64,000 bases of DNA from CALFML01 sp044222245 (GTDB lineage Bacteria; Myxococcota_A; Polyangia; Palsa-1104; JAEUJZ01), in contig JBGANQ010000008.1 of NCBI GenBank assembly GCA_044222245.1, positions 111,747-175,746 of the forward strand, read 5' to 3'. The position numbers and the translations under genes were made by a program. The notes beneath the pieces were generated by a model. It was given only the letters and a program-made list of their open reading frames with translations. It was not told the origin of the DNA and searched no databases. Below, in pieces: positions 24,710 to 34,196 of this stretch. Numbering within the stretch: position 1 is the first letter of the stretch; each line of letters begins with the position of its first letter.

Positions 24710-25100
24710 GAAATCGCCTCGTCGGGGCACTTTTCCGGGGCCTTTTCCCGGGTGACTGGGAGCCGCTGCGCGCTCGGGCCGGGCGCTCGGGGAGCGGGGC
24801 AGCAAACCCCATAATCTAGCGCAGGCCGGGCGACTCTGGCAGGAATTCCCCGGGGCTGGCGTAAAAAGCGCGCCCGAGCGGGCCGGCCGCGGCAGCGACC
24901 GCTCCGCGCTCCGCGAGCGGGCTTATGTGCCGGGGCGTGCAGCCGGCTCGCCTGGTCTTCCATGCGGTGCGCTCTTACCACAGGACGGCGGGGCGGGGCA
25001 ATGTGGCGGCGCCGCGTAACGTGGTATGATGAATCGCAATTTCCAGGCACGCTGCGCGGAGGTGACGGGCACGGAGGCGGCGCAGCACCACGGAGGAGAC
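24710..25100. other. 391-bp divergent intergenic region without a recognisable gene
   Basis: The region separates the leftward glycosyltransferase unit from the rightward gene at 25101. Open frames through it are Arg/Pro-rich and show no family signal. The right end carries the GGAGGAG ribosome site for ATG 25101. No convincing -35/-10 pair or terminator was seen. Confidence 0.4.
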
Positions 25101-26156
25101 ATGCCGAAAAACGCCGCACCGATCCCCCCGGCAACGAACGCCGCCCGCGGAGACCACGCCGCGGCGCCGCGGCGCCGGCGCGCCCGGCCGAGCGCCGACC
25201 GGCCGCTCCTCTTTTTGACCGCGCTCGGGGGGACGCTCGCCGCTGGCCTCAGCGCGAGCTCCGCCACCGCACCACCGGCCAGAGCGGCGACAGCAGCAGC
25301 CGCACCCCGGGGGGCCGCTGCGACCGCGCCCGCGGCGACCGCACTGGCTTCGCCCCAAGCCTACCCGGCCACATCCCCCGCGGCCGCCACAGCAGCGGCG
25401 ATGCCGGCGGCGGCGCTCCCCACGGGCAGTGCCGTGTTCTTCGCGGTCGAGGGCAGCCCCGAGCGCGGACCGCTGACGCTGGTCCCGCTGTCCTGCTATG
25501 ACGCGACCAAGAAGACCCGCGCCGTCGGCGACGCCTGTCTGCCGCTGCTGCCGGCGACGGCGACCGTGCAGACCGCCGGCGGGCCGCTGCAGCTGGGCGG
25601 GCCGGCGACCCCGCAGTGCCCGCGCCAGCCGCTCGTGGGCGGGCGGCGGCTTGTCGGCAAGGTCAAGGCGGCGCCGTTTCTGTACGGGGCCTGGCCTTCG
25701 CTGGCGGCGGTGCGCTACGCCGAGGTGCCCGAGGGCAGCCTGCACGGCGCCATGGCCCCAGTCGAAAAGCTGGCGCGCCAGGCGATCACCGCCGCCACCA
25801 CGCTGCCCGTCGCCGACCTTGCCATCTATCAGATTATCGCGCTGTCCTTAACGAGCGACCGTACGCTGCAGAAGCTGTACTCGGTGGCGGTGCCCGATCG
25901 CCGCGGCCGCACGCAGTGGAGCGGCCTGCTCATCGGCGATGTAAAGGGTCGCCAGGCCACCGTCGCCGGCGCCGATGAGCTGCCGGGCGTCCGCCGGCAC
26001 TCGATGCAGATCGTCGGCCACCTGGACATCGATCACGACGGCAAGCTGGAGCTTGTGGTCAACAGCGGCGGCGACAACCTGGACCGCTACTCGGTGCGCG
26101 AGTACGACGGGAAGATGCTGGGCGTGGCGAGCTACTGGCACAGCTGCGGCGAGTAG
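25101..26156 (+). CDS. Exported or membrane-anchored protein of unknown function
   Basis: ATG 25101, five bases after GGAGGAG, gives 351 residues. A basic N-terminus (RRRRARPSADR) precedes one hydrophobic helix (LLFLTALGGTLAAGL), which would be a signal or anchor. About 80 residues of Ala/Pro/Thr-rich linker follow. The C-terminal part has strands and ends in HLDIDHDGKLELVVNSGGD, which resembles a calcium-binding FG-GAP/VCBS-type loop (DxDxDGxxE). Four cysteines in the middle may form disulfides. The function is unknown. It converges with the S9 peptidase gene across 9 bases. Confidence 0.68.
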   Translation: MPKNAAPIPPATNAARGDHAAAPRRRRARPSADRPLLFLTALGGTLAAGLSASSATAPPARAATAAAAPRGAAATAPAATALASPQAYPATSPAAATAAAMPAAALPTGSAVFFAVEGSPERGPLTLVPLSCYDATKKTRAVGDACLPLLPATATVQTAGGPLQLGGPATPQCPRQPLVGGRRLVGKVKAAPFLYGAWPSLAAVRYAEVPEGSLHGAMAPVEKLARQAITAATTLPVADLAIYQIIALSLTSDRTLQKLYSVAVPDRRGRTQWSGLLIGDVKGRQATVAGADELPGVRRHSMQIVGHLDIDHDGKLELVVNSGGDNLDRYSVREYDGKMLGVASYWHSCGE

Positions 26157-26165
26157 CGGCGCGAG

Positions 26166-28268
26166 CTACTTGAGCAGGTACTCCTGCATGAACAGGATGG
26201 TGGCGTAGAACTGGAAGTCCTGGTTGCGCTTCTTGGCGAAGCCGTGCCCCTCGTCCTTGGCTAGCAGGTACCAGGCCGGGGTCCGGCTGGCGCGCACCGT
26301 CTTTAGCATCTGCTCCGCCTCGCTCGCCGGCACTCGCGGGTCGTTCTGGCCCTGCACCAGGAACAGGGGCTTGGTGATGCTGCCGGCGCGGTTGAGCGGC
26401 GCGATGCCGGTGAGGAAGCTGCGCATCTTGGTGTCGCGCTCGTCGCCGTACTCGACGCGGCGGAGGTCGCGGCGATAGCCTTCGGTGCGCTCCAGGAACG
26501 TCACCAGGTTGGACATGCCGACGACCGCCAGCGAGCAGCGGATGAGCGCGTTGTGGTGGGTCGCCGACACCAGGGTCATGTGGCCGCCGTAGCTGCCGCC
26601 GGTGACCATGATCCGCTCGCCGTCGAGGTTTGGCTGCTGCTTGATCCACTTGTACAGCGCCTCGGCGTCCTTGTACGAGTCCTCGCGCCGAAACCCGTCG
26701 TCAAGCTGGAGGAACGTCTTGCCGTAGCCGGTAGAGCCGCGGACGTTGGGGAACAGCAGCGCCACCCCGAGCTCGTTCAAGTAGTAGTTGTTGCGCCCAA
26801 TGAAGGTCGGCCGGAACTGCGCCTCGGGTCCGCCGTGGATGTTAACGACGACGGGCCGCCGGCCGGTAAAGCGCTTGCTGGGCATGTACAGAAAGCCGGT
26901 AATCTCGCGGCCGTCGAAGCTCTGCCACTTGACCAGCTGCGGCTCGGAGAACTCCTCGGTGGGCAGGCCGCCGGTCTCGCTCTGGGTCCAGCGCTCCATG
27001 CGGCCGGTGCGCAGGTTGACCGAGTAGACATCGGCGTTGCTGCGCGCCGCGCTGAGGGTAAAGCCGAGCTCATTGCCGTTTGGGTGGATGGCCAGCCCGC
27101 CGACCACGCCGACGGGAATTTGGGTGAGCGGGCGGAACTGCTTGGTGGCGGTGGACATCACGTAGACGCGGCTGATGCCGTTTTCGTTGGTCGCAAAGAC
27201 CAGGGTCTTGCCGTCGCGCGACAGGTCGTAGTCCTCGACGTCCCACTTGATCGAGGTGGTGAGGTAGGTGTGCTTGCCAGAGGCCAGATCGATATAGGTC
27301 AGGCGGCGGAACTCCGACTCTTTATCGGTGGTGACGTACAGGCCCTTGCCGTCGGTGGAGTAGCGGGCGCGGAAGTAGGCGACCTTCTCGGGCAGGCCCT
27401 TGGGGGTGAGCAGCTTCTTCTCAGCGGTGGCGAGATCGACCAGCCACAGGTAGCTCTCGTTGGCCGAGACCTCTTCGCCCAGGACCAGCTGGCCGCGGTC
27501 GCCGGCGTCGGGGGCGAAGTCCTCGGCGCCCCAGCCGCCGCCGGTCAGCTGCAGGAGCTGCTTGTCGCTGGCCTTGTCGAGCGGGTTCATCACCCACAGG
27601 TCGTTGTCGCGGCCGTTGCGGCGGGTCGACATATAGGCGATGCGGTCGCCGCGGCGGTTGAAGATCGCCCCGGTGTTGCGCGACTTGCCATCGGTGAGCA
27701 GGGTGATGTCGCCGCTCTTGACGTCATAGCGGAAGATCTGGAACCACTCGCCGCCGCCGACGTCCTTGGAGAACAGGAAGTAGTCGCCGCGAGTCGGCTC
27801 GTAGGTGGCGCCGCTCACGCGGTCGGGGAAGAAGGTCAGCTGGGTGCGGGCGCCGCCGGGCATGAACAGGCGGTGGACCTGCGGCACGTCGGCAAAGCGG
27901 GTCAGCATGAGCAGCTCGCGGCGCAGCGGGTGCCAGTCGGAGAAGCCGGCGGAGCGGAACTCGGTGTAGCGGCCGACGCGGTCGGCGAGCTCGCGGGGGA
28001 TTGGCGGGATGCCTTCGACAACCAGGTTCTCGCCGGGGGGGACGACCTTGCTGGCGGCGGGCAGGGCCTGGGAGCTGACGGTGGGGCCGCCGGCGGCGAC
28101 GGTGGGAGCCGGCGGGCTGGCGGCCTTGGCGGGCGGCACGGAGCCGGGCGCCACGGGAGCGGTCTGGGCGCCTGCCTGAGACGGCGCGACCAGCCCAAGC
28201 GCGAGGCTGAGACAGAGGCTCACGCAGGCGGGGCGGAGACTGGAGAGAGAGAGACGCTGCACCTTCAC
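26166..28268 (-). CDS. Secreted S9 family serine peptidase (prolyl oligopeptidase / DPP-IV-like)
   Basis: GTG 28268 with GGAGGT at ideal spacing gives 700 residues and places a clean signal peptide (to about residue 35, ending AGAQ) at the start. The first two thirds form a WD40/TolB-like beta-propeller (for example RGDRIAYMSTRRNGRDNDLWV). The C-terminal alpha/beta hydrolase has the catalytic triad Ser559 in GGSYGGHM, Asp643 in GQNDPRVP and His675 in DEGHGF. These peptidases cleave short peptides, often after proline or at acylated N-termini, in the periplasm. A Pro/Ala-rich linker sits between the signal and the propeller. It appears monocistronic. Confidence 0.93.
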   Translation of the reverse strand: MKVQRLSLSSLRPACVSLCLSLALGLVAPSQAGAQTAPVAPGSVPPAKAASPPAPTVAAGGPTVSSQALPAASKVVPPGENLVVEGIPPIPRELADRVGRYTEFRSAGFSDWHPLRRELLMLTRFADVPQVHRLFMPGGARTQLTFFPDRVSGATYEPTRGDYFLFSKDVGGGEWFQIFRYDVKSGDITLLTDGKSRNTGAIFNRRGDRIAYMSTRRNGRDNDLWVMNPLDKASDKQLLQLTGGGWGAEDFAPDAGDRGQLVLGEEVSANESYLWLVDLATAEKKLLTPKGLPEKVAYFRARYSTDGKGLYVTTDKESEFRRLTYIDLASGKHTYLTTSIKWDVEDYDLSRDGKTLVFATNENGISRVYVMSTATKQFRPLTQIPVGVVGGLAIHPNGNELGFTLSAARSNADVYSVNLRTGRMERWTQSETGGLPTEEFSEPQLVKWQSFDGREITGFLYMPSKRFTGRRPVVVNIHGGPEAQFRPTFIGRNNYYLNELGVALLFPNVRGSTGYGKTFLQLDDGFRREDSYKDAEALYKWIKQQPNLDGERIMVTGGSYGGHMTLVSATHHNALIRCSLAVVGMSNLVTFLERTEGYRRDLRRVEYGDERDTKMRSFLTGIAPLNRAGSITKPLFLVQGQNDPRVPASEAEQMLKTVRASRTPAWYLLAKDEGHGFAKKRNQDFQFYATILFMQEYLLK

Positions 28269-28509
28269 GAGGACCTCCGAGCGGTTTTCACGACCGTTTC
28301 TCACAGGTTGCAGCCGCCCAAGGGGGGGGGCGGGCAAAAAGGGTTTGATTAGTAACACAGAAGCTCGGGAAATGTTCGCGACGGGCGGACCGGCAGCGGG
28401 CCGAAGCTTGCGTGGTCACCGCCGGGGGCGGCAGCGGGCGGCAGGGGCGCGCGACGGGCGCCACCGCAAGCGGGCACAAGTGGTAAGATGGCCAGCGGAG
28501 GCTATTCAA

Positions 28510-28878
28510 GTGACTCACCGTCGTACTGCTTTGGGGCAACCGCACGGCCGCTGCTCGGCCTGGGGAGTGCTGGGAATGCTGGCCCTGTTCGCGGCGCAGG
28601 GCAGCTGTACGCCCGAGGCCGAGCTGGTGGCGGACAGCGGAGTGACGACCAGCGACTGCGGGCAGCGCGAGCGCATCGACGGGCAGGTCAAGCAGCAGGC
28701 GGCGGCGGACTTCGCCAGCGCGGGCAAGCCGTGCCAGCCTTACGACATGCAGCTGACCTCGACGAACCCGCAGGAGACCTTATGGCGGGTGTGCTGCGCG
28801 GGGGTGGCGTTCAACTACATCTACTTCCCGCAGAAGTGTGTGGTGCGTAAGGCGTCGGGGCCTGGCGAGTGTAAATAG
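28510..28878 (+). CDS. Small Cys-rich lipoprotein of unknown function
   Basis: GTG 28510, eight bases after GGAGG, gives 122 residues. A signal peptide ends in the lipobox AQGSC (about residue 36). The mature part has eight or so cysteines in short spacings (DCGQRE, KPCQPYD, WRVCCAG, KCVVRK) and ends GECK. No family is recognised. It ends just before an 11-bp perfect hairpin that probably terminates transcription. Confidence 0.68.
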   Translation: MTHRRTALGQPHGRCSAWGVLGMLALFAAQGSCTPEAELVADSGVTTSDCGQRERIDGQVKQQAAADFASAGKPCQPYDMQLTSTNPQETLWRVCCAGVAFNYIYFPQKCVVRKASGPGECK

Positions 28879-28926
28879 CGGCGGGCGGTTTGCGGGCTTC
28901 TCCGTCGGGGACGGGCGGGCTTCGCC

Positions 28927-28962
28927 GGAGTGGGGCCCCTTTTGCGAGGTCGGCCCCACTCC
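28927..28962. terminator. Bidirectional hairpin terminator candidate
   Basis: A perfect 11-bp inverted repeat pairs 28927-28937 with 28952-28962, with a 14-base loop. TTT follows on the plus side. It lies between the convergent genes ending at 28878 and 28969, the position expected for a shared terminator. The T-run is weak. Confidence 0.6.
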
Positions 28963-28968
28963 TTTGGG

Positions 28969-31413
28969 CTAATTACGCAGGGGCTTGTTGTTCTGCAGCA
29001 TGTACATCATGCGGTCGCGGGTCTTTTCCTCGCCGCAGAGCTTGAGGAAGGCCTCCTTCTCCAGGTCGAGGAGCTGCTGCTCGGTGAGCTTGACCGTGGG
29101 GGCGGTGTTGCCGCCGGTGAGCACGCGTGCAAGGGCGCTACCGACGACCAGATCGTGGGGGAGGATCTGGTGGGCCTCGAGCATCATCTGCAGGCTGGAG
29201 CGGATGTTGGCGTAGCCGGAGGGGCCGGGCAGGCGGACAAGGCGCGGGCGGGGGGGGCGGTAGCCGGCGCGCAAGAGGCCCAGGGCGGTCTGCTTGGCGT
29301 CGAAGATCACCTGATCGCGGTTCAGGGTCACGCCGTCGGTCTCGCGCAGGAAGCCGGCGGTGCGGGCCTCTTCGGCGGAGGTCGCGACCTTGGCCAGGCC
29401 TATGGTCTGGAAGACCTGCTTGACCATGACGAACGGGTCGGCGTCGTCGGGCTGGCCGGCCAGGGCGCGGCACAGGAGCTCCTTGCAGCCGCCGCCGCCG
29501 GGGACCAGGCCCACGCCGACTTCGACCAGGCCGATGTATAGCTCGGCGTGGGCGCGGACGGCGTCGCCGTGCAGGGTGACCTCGGCGCCGCCGCCCAGGG
29601 TCAGGCCGAAGGGGGCGACGACGACGGGGACGGGGCTGTAGCGCAGGAGCATGTTGGCCTGCTGGAAGTCGTCCACTGCCTTCTCGAGCATGGTCCAGTT
29701 GTTCTGGCTCGCGGCCATGACCACCAGCATCAGGTTGGCGCCGGCGGAGAAGGCGTCGCTGGCCTCGTTGCCGACGACCAGGGCGGCGCCGCGGCGGTCG
29801 CACTCGTCGATCGCCCGCCGCATCATGGTGACGACGTCGGCGTCGATGGCGTTCATCTTGGTGTGGAACTCCAGGCCCAGGACCTCGTCGCCGAGGTCGA
29901 GGAGGCGGGCGCCGTCGTTTTTGGCGACGACCTTGCCCGAGGCGGCAAGGCCGGCGAGGCTGAGGTCGCGCGGCGAGGTGGGCACGGCGACTTCCTGCTT
30001 GCTCTGCAGGTCGTAGTACTTCTTGTGGCCGGGCTCGCCGGAGTAAAACGACGTGCGGCCGCTCTTGAGCATGTCGTACACCCAGGCGGCGGGGCGGATG
30101 CCCTCTTTGTCCATGCGCTCGACGGACTTTTGGACGCCGATGGCGTCCCACATCTCAAAGGGGCCCATCTCCCAGGCGTAGCCCCAGCGCATCGCGCGGT
30201 CGATGTTGCACAGGTCCTCGGCGATCGGCGGATCGTTGAGGTTGCCATCGGCGGCGCTGCGCGGGCCGATGCGCCGCGACGAGTAGGCGAGCATGTGGGC
30301 GGTCGCCTTCCACGCGAGCTCCGCGGCGCGATCGCTGCCGGACAGGACGGCGGCGATGCGCTCGCCGGCGGTGTTCAGGTTGCGGGCGGCGCCCAGGCAG
30401 TCAAAGCGCACCTTGGCCTGCGGCTTGTACTCCAGGCTCTTGGGATCCAGGGACAGCACGCCCTCTTTGGTCTTCTGGTAGAAGCCCTTGCCGGTCTTGT
30501 CGCCGCGCAGGCCGCGCCTTACCATTTCGCGCAAGAGCTCGGGGACGGCGAAGGTCTCGCGCGCCTCGTCGTGGGGCAGGTTGTCGTAGCAGTTTTGGGC
30601 GACGTCGATGACGGTGTCAAGGCCCACCAGGTCGGCGGTGCGGAACACCGCGCTCTTGGGGCGGCCGAGCGGCGGGCCGAAGATGGCGTCGACCTCTTCG
30701 ATCGAGAAGCCGGCTTCGATGGCGAGCTTGATAAGGCCCATCATGCCGTGGGTGCCGATGCGGTTGGCGACGAAGTTGGTCGTGTCCTTGCCCAGGACCA
30801 CGCCCTTGCCGAGGGTGGTCTCGCCAAAGCGGGCGACCTCGGCGAAGAGCTCGGGGTCGGTGTCCTCGCCGCGGATGAGCTCCAGGAGCCGCATGTAGCG
30901 CACGGGGTTGAAAAAGTGGGTGACCAGGAACCGCCGCCGCATGCTGGCGCCGCGCCCTTCCATGAGCTTGGCGATCGGCAGGCCCGAGGTGTTGGAGGCC
31001 AGCACGGCGTGCTCGGACAGGAGCGGCTCGAGCCGGGCGAACAGGGCGCGCTTGACCGCAAGGTCCTCGCGCACGACCTCGATGATGAGGTCCTGCTGGC
31101 CCGCCTCGGCGAGGTCGTCCTCGAGGTTGCCGACGCGGATGCGCTCCAGGTCGCGGGGGTGGAACAGCGCCGCCGGCCGGCTCGCCTTGAGCTTGTCGAG
31201 CGCCCCGAGGGCAAACTTGTTGCGCGCCCGCTTGTCGCTCGCGCCGGCGCCCGCGAGGTCAGGCGGCACGATGTCAAGCAGCAGCACCTCGAGCCCGGCG
31301 CCCGCCAGGTGCGCCGCGATGCCGCTCCCCATCACCCCGGCGCCCAGCACTGCGGCTCGCCGAAACTTCCGCCCGGCGCTCGCCGGACTTTGCTGCTTGT
31401 CTCGAGTGTCCAT
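28969..31413 (-). CDS. fadN: 3-hydroxyacyl-CoA dehydrogenase / enoyl-CoA hydratase fusion (FadN-type)
   Basis: ATG 31413 follows GGAGGA by seven bases and gives 814 residues. The N-terminal half is a 3-hydroxyacyl-CoA dehydrogenase. Its Rossmann motif is LGAGVMGSGIAAHLAGAG, followed by SNTSGLPIAKL, the catalytic HFFNPVRYMRLLE and GKDTTNFVANRIG. The C-terminal part (about 515-800) is a crotonase-fold enoyl-CoA hydratase with AFSAGANLMLV and the oxyanion segment GGGAEVTLHGD. The order, dehydrogenase first and hydratase second, is that of Bacillus FadN and opposite to E. coli FadB. It would perform two steps of fatty-acid beta-oxidation. No thiolase or acyl-CoA dehydrogenase gene is adjacent. 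Confidence 0.93.
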   Translation of the reverse strand: MDTRDKQQSPASAGRKFRRAAVLGAGVMGSGIAAHLAGAGLEVLLLDIVPPDLAGAGASDKRARNKFALGALDKLKASRPAALFHPRDLERIRVGNLEDDLAEAGQQDLIIEVVREDLAVKRALFARLEPLLSEHAVLASNTSGLPIAKLMEGRGASMRRRFLVTHFFNPVRYMRLLELIRGEDTDPELFAEVARFGETTLGKGVVLGKDTTNFVANRIGTHGMMGLIKLAIEAGFSIEEVDAIFGPPLGRPKSAVFRTADLVGLDTVIDVAQNCYDNLPHDEARETFAVPELLREMVRRGLRGDKTGKGFYQKTKEGVLSLDPKSLEYKPQAKVRFDCLGAARNLNTAGERIAAVLSGSDRAAELAWKATAHMLAYSSRRIGPRSAADGNLNDPPIAEDLCNIDRAMRWGYAWEMGPFEMWDAIGVQKSVERMDKEGIRPAAWVYDMLKSGRTSFYSGEPGHKKYYDLQSKQEVAVPTSPRDLSLAGLAASGKVVAKNDGARLLDLGDEVLGLEFHTKMNAIDADVVTMMRRAIDECDRRGAALVVGNEASDAFSAGANLMLVVMAASQNNWTMLEKAVDDFQQANMLLRYSPVPVVVAPFGLTLGGGAEVTLHGDAVRAHAELYIGLVEVGVGLVPGGGGCKELLCRALAGQPDDADPFVMVKQVFQTIGLAKVATSAEEARTAGFLRETDGVTLNRDQVIFDAKQTALGLLRAGYRPPRPRLVRLPGPSGYANIRSSLQMMLEAHQILPHDLVVGSALARVLTGGNTAPTVKLTEQQLLDLEKEAFLKLCGEEKTRDRMMYMLQNNKPLRN

Positions 31414-31503
31414 CACGAATTCCTCCGAGGAATTTTGGCCCGCAGTCTATCACAGTTCGCCGCCGCGACCGCCCGGTCCGGCGGGAAGTGCTAAACCACT
31501 TGT

Positions 31504-32070
31504 ATGGAAAATACCCGCCCGCAAGCGGCGTCCGCGGACGCCATAAGGCGCCTGCTCGCCGATGAGACGCTGCCGGCGCCGGTGCGCCAGTTCCTTGTCG
31601 CCGGTGGCCAGCTGGAGGAGCTCGTCCTCGATGAGCAGGGCACCTTCAGCCATCAGGGCGAGCCGTTTCAGAACCCGGCGCTCATCGCGCTGTTCAGCCG
31701 GTCGCTGGTCAAGACGCCGGGCGGCACGTGGCTCGTGCAGATCCCGCCGTTCAGCTATCCGATCACGGTGCGCGACACGCCTTACTATGTGCGCAGCGCG
31801 CGGGTCGACGGGGACCAGGTGCTCCTTCACCTGAGCGATGACAGCGAGGAGCCGCTGGAGGCGGCGACGCTGCGCTACGTCGAGGGGCGCGGCCTTTACT
31901 GCCGGGTCAAGGCGGGGGCGGGACCGGGGCTGCCAGCGCGCCTTTTGCGGCCGGCCTACTTTGCCCTGGGCGCCCTCATCAGCCAGGAGGCGGACGGCTT
32001 TTCCTTGCTCCTTGCCGGCCAGCGGAGCCCGATCCCGCAGGTGAGCTGGGAAGCGGCGCGCGCCTGCTGA
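31504..32070 (+). CDS. DUF1285-like protein
   Basis: The 188-residue protein starts at ATG 31504. Its middle shows the DUF1285 pattern: LDEQGTFSHQGEPFQNPALIALFSR, then WLVQIPPFSYPITVRDTPYYV. This is a compact all-beta domain of unknown role found widely in proteobacteria. No signal peptide is present, so it should be cytoplasmic. It is divergent from the FadN gene with a 90-base spacer and is followed directly by a GC-rich hairpin. Confidence 0.75.
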   Translation: MENTRPQAASADAIRRLLADETLPAPVRQFLVAGGQLEELVLDEQGTFSHQGEPFQNPALIALFSRSLVKTPGGTWLVQIPPFSYPITVRDTPYYVRSARVDGDQVLLHLSDDSEEPLEAATLRYVEGRGLYCRVKAGAGPGLPARLLRPAYFALGALISQEADGFSLLLAGQRSPIPQVSWEAARAC

Positions 32071-32101
32071 GGCGCCGGCGGCCCGGTTTGCGGGCGGCGC
32101 C
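32071..32101 (+). terminator. GC-rich hairpin directly after the DUF1285-like gene
   Basis: Outer arms GGCGCC (32071-32076 and 32096-32101) and an inner GCCCG/CGGGC stem start at the base after the TGA. No T-run follows, so termination is plausible but not certain. Confidence 0.4.
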
Positions 32102-32275
32102 ACCGCGAACTCGGGCCGCGCTTCCATAACGCACCGCGTTGAGGGGAAAGCTGCCCGTTCAACCACCTGCCCAATGGCCGGGCACCGTCGGATTATCACC
32201 GAATTGTCACAGCCTTGTGCTTGTCCGCTCCGGCCCCTTCCTTGCACTGCTCCTTGGGCAAATGGAGCAATTGGC

Positions 32276-32692
32276 ATGAGCCCAGACAGCGTGAGCATGC
32301 ACAGAACGATGCATCCCATCCGTAATGCCGGACTGGAAACGTCTCTGCTGCCCTCCGCTGCCCTGTCACCGGCCTTGCGCGATCACAGCGTGGATAATTT
32401 CGCAGCGCGAAGTAATTTACGCACTCCGCCTGTGGGCTCGGCGCTCCACCTACTGCAAAAGTGTTTAGGCATCACGCTGTCGATCTTCGCCTGGCTGGTC
32501 TTGCTCGCCGGGCTCGCACACCTGATTCTTGCCGCAGTGCATAATCAGCAGGGCGAGCTCGGTCTGGGCATGGACTCGACGGTGAATGGGGCGAAGTACT
32601 GCCTGGCGAGCTTCATTCTGGCGGCGGTCGGCTTGCCGCAGTGGGTCAAGAGCAGCCGCAAGCTGCGGGCCGCGCGCGCCGACCTCAACTGA
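32276..32692 (+). CDS. Small membrane protein of unknown function
   Basis: ATG 32276 with GGAG 12 bases upstream gives 138 residues; starts further up are possible but lack ribosome sites. A polar N-terminus of about 60 residues precedes two hydrophobic helices (LSIFAWLVLLAGLAHLILAA and YCLASFILAAVGLPQWV). The C-terminus is basic (KSSRKLRAARADLN), which by the positive-inside rule would be cytoplasmic. No family is recognised. It converges on the aminotransferase gene across 62 bases. Confidence 0.6.
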   Translation: MSPDSVSMHRTMHPIRNAGLETSLLPSAALSPALRDHSVDNFAARSNLRTPPVGSALHLLQKCLGITLSIFAWLVLLAGLAHLILAAVHNQQGELGLGMDSTVNGAKYCLASFILAAVGLPQWVKSSRKLRAARADLN

Positions 32693-32754
32693 GCTTCGCG
32701 GCGGCAGCTTGCCGGGGTAGGGGGAGAGCGGAGGGAGGGGAGGAGCGGGCGAGC

Positions 32755-33990
32755 CTACTTTTGACTGGCGGCGCTGCTAGCGTACTTCTCCAGCGCCAGG
32801 CCGATGAGCTCGACGGCGCGGCGCAGCGGCTGCTCGCCCAGGACGTAGGCGATGCGCACCTCGTCGCGGCCCGAGCCGGGGGTGCGGTAGAAGCCGGGGC
32901 CGGGGGCGAGCATGACCGTCTCGCCGTTGTGCTGGAAGTCGGTGAGCAGCCACTCGCAGAACCGCTCGCTGCTCGCCACCGGCAGCCGGGTCATAAGGTA
33001 AAAGGCGCCCTGGGCTTCGGGGGCGAGCACGCCGGGCAGGCGCCGCAGCTCCTGCATCAGCACGTCGCGGCGGCGGCGGAACTTTTCGATCATGTCGGCG
33101 ACGAACGGCCCCGGCTCCTCCAGCGCCCCCAGGCCGCCGAGCTGGCCCAGGGTCGGCGGCGACAGGCGGCTCATCGCGAAGCGGGTGGCGGCGTCGACGA
33201 TCTCGGCGTTTTTGGAGATGAGGCAGCCGATGCGCGCCCCGCACGCCGAGAAGCGCTTGGACAGCGAGTCGATAACCACCGCGATCTCGGCGGCGCCGGG
33301 GATCTGCAGCACGCTCTGCGGCCGCGCCGCCTCGCCCTCGGCGTAGATGAAGTCGCGATAGACCTCGTCGCAGATGAGGATGAGGCCGCGGCTTCGGCAC
33401 AGCTCGACGACCTCGGTGAGGGCGGCGCGGGTGTACACGGCGCCGGTGGGGTTTGAGGGGTTGCAGAGCAGGATGGCGCGGGTGCGCGGGGTCACCGCGG
33501 CGGCGAAGGCGGCGGGCGGCGGCAGGCTGAAGCCGTCCTCGATGCGCGTCGGCAGCGGGCGTAGCGTCGCGCCGGCCATAAGCGCGAACATGCCGTAGTT
33601 GGGGTAGTACGGCTCGGGGGTGATGATCTCGTCGCCGGCGTCGCACAGGGCGAACATGGTGAACAAGAGCGCCTCGGAGCCGCCGGTGGTGACCAGCACG
33701 TCGGCCTCGGTGATCGGCACCGCCAGGCCGCTTATCGTCGAGTTATAGTACGCCGCCAGGGCCTGCCGGTAGGGGTAAAGGCCCGCCGAGGGGCTGTAGC
33801 TCAGCACCTCGCCCGGGCGCAGCTGCGCCCGGTGCACGAATGCGGTGGGCGTGGCGATGTCGGGCTGGCCGATGTTGAGGTGATAGATCTTGGTGCCGCG
33901 CTCGGTGGCCTTGCGGGCCAGCGGCTCCAGCTTGCGGATGGGGCTCGCCGGGGCCTCGCGGCCGCGCTGCGAAAGAACCGATTTGGACAT
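32755..33990 (-). CDS. Class I/II aminotransferase (aspartate aminotransferase-like)
   Basis: This 411-residue protein starts at ATG 33990 with GGGAGA upstream. The fold type I PLP enzyme shows IYHLNIGQPDIATP, YSPSAGLYPYRQALA, the TTGGSEALLF phosphate-binding loop, CNPSNPTGAVYT and ICDEVYRDFIY. The Schiff-base Lys245 is in DSLSKRFSACGARIG, and the substrate-carboxylate arginine is in DEVRIAYVLG. It transfers an amino group between an amino acid (aspartate, alanine or aromatic) and 2-oxoglutarate; the exact substrate cannot be set from sequence. The gene stands alone, divergent from the kelch-like lipoprotein gene. Confidence 0.92.
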   Translation of the reverse strand: MSKSVLSQRGREAPASPIRKLEPLARKATERGTKIYHLNIGQPDIATPTAFVHRAQLRPGEVLSYSPSAGLYPYRQALAAYYNSTISGLAVPITEADVLVTTGGSEALLFTMFALCDAGDEIITPEPYYPNYGMFALMAGATLRPLPTRIEDGFSLPPPAAFAAAVTPRTRAILLCNPSNPTGAVYTRAALTEVVELCRSRGLILICDEVYRDFIYAEGEAARPQSVLQIPGAAEIAVVIDSLSKRFSACGARIGCLISKNAEIVDAATRFAMSRLSPPTLGQLGGLGALEEPGPFVADMIEKFRRRRDVLMQELRRLPGVLAPEAQGAFYLMTRLPVASSERFCEWLLTDFQHNGETVMLAPGPGFYRTPGSGRDEVRIAYVLGEQPLRRAVELIGLALEKYASSAASQK

Positions 33991-34196
33991 GGTCGCTGTC
34001 TCCCGATGTAGCGCCTGCTACCTGCCTGGGGTGGTCTGCTTGTTAATCGATATCATGTTCGCCGTCTCGGGCGAAAGTCAGGCGGCGGCTGCCGCGTCGG
34101 CGCCGCCGGGGTGACGCGCCGCCGGCCGGGAGCGCAGGCGGCCGGCCTCGCCCGACGGCGGATTGACCCCTTGGGAGGGCTCCGATACCGTGAGAG

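Noticed and set aside
26553..28352. Long open frame (599 codons) on the plus strand
   Set aside because: Antisense to the S9 peptidase gene, whose catalytic triad and signal peptide are clear.
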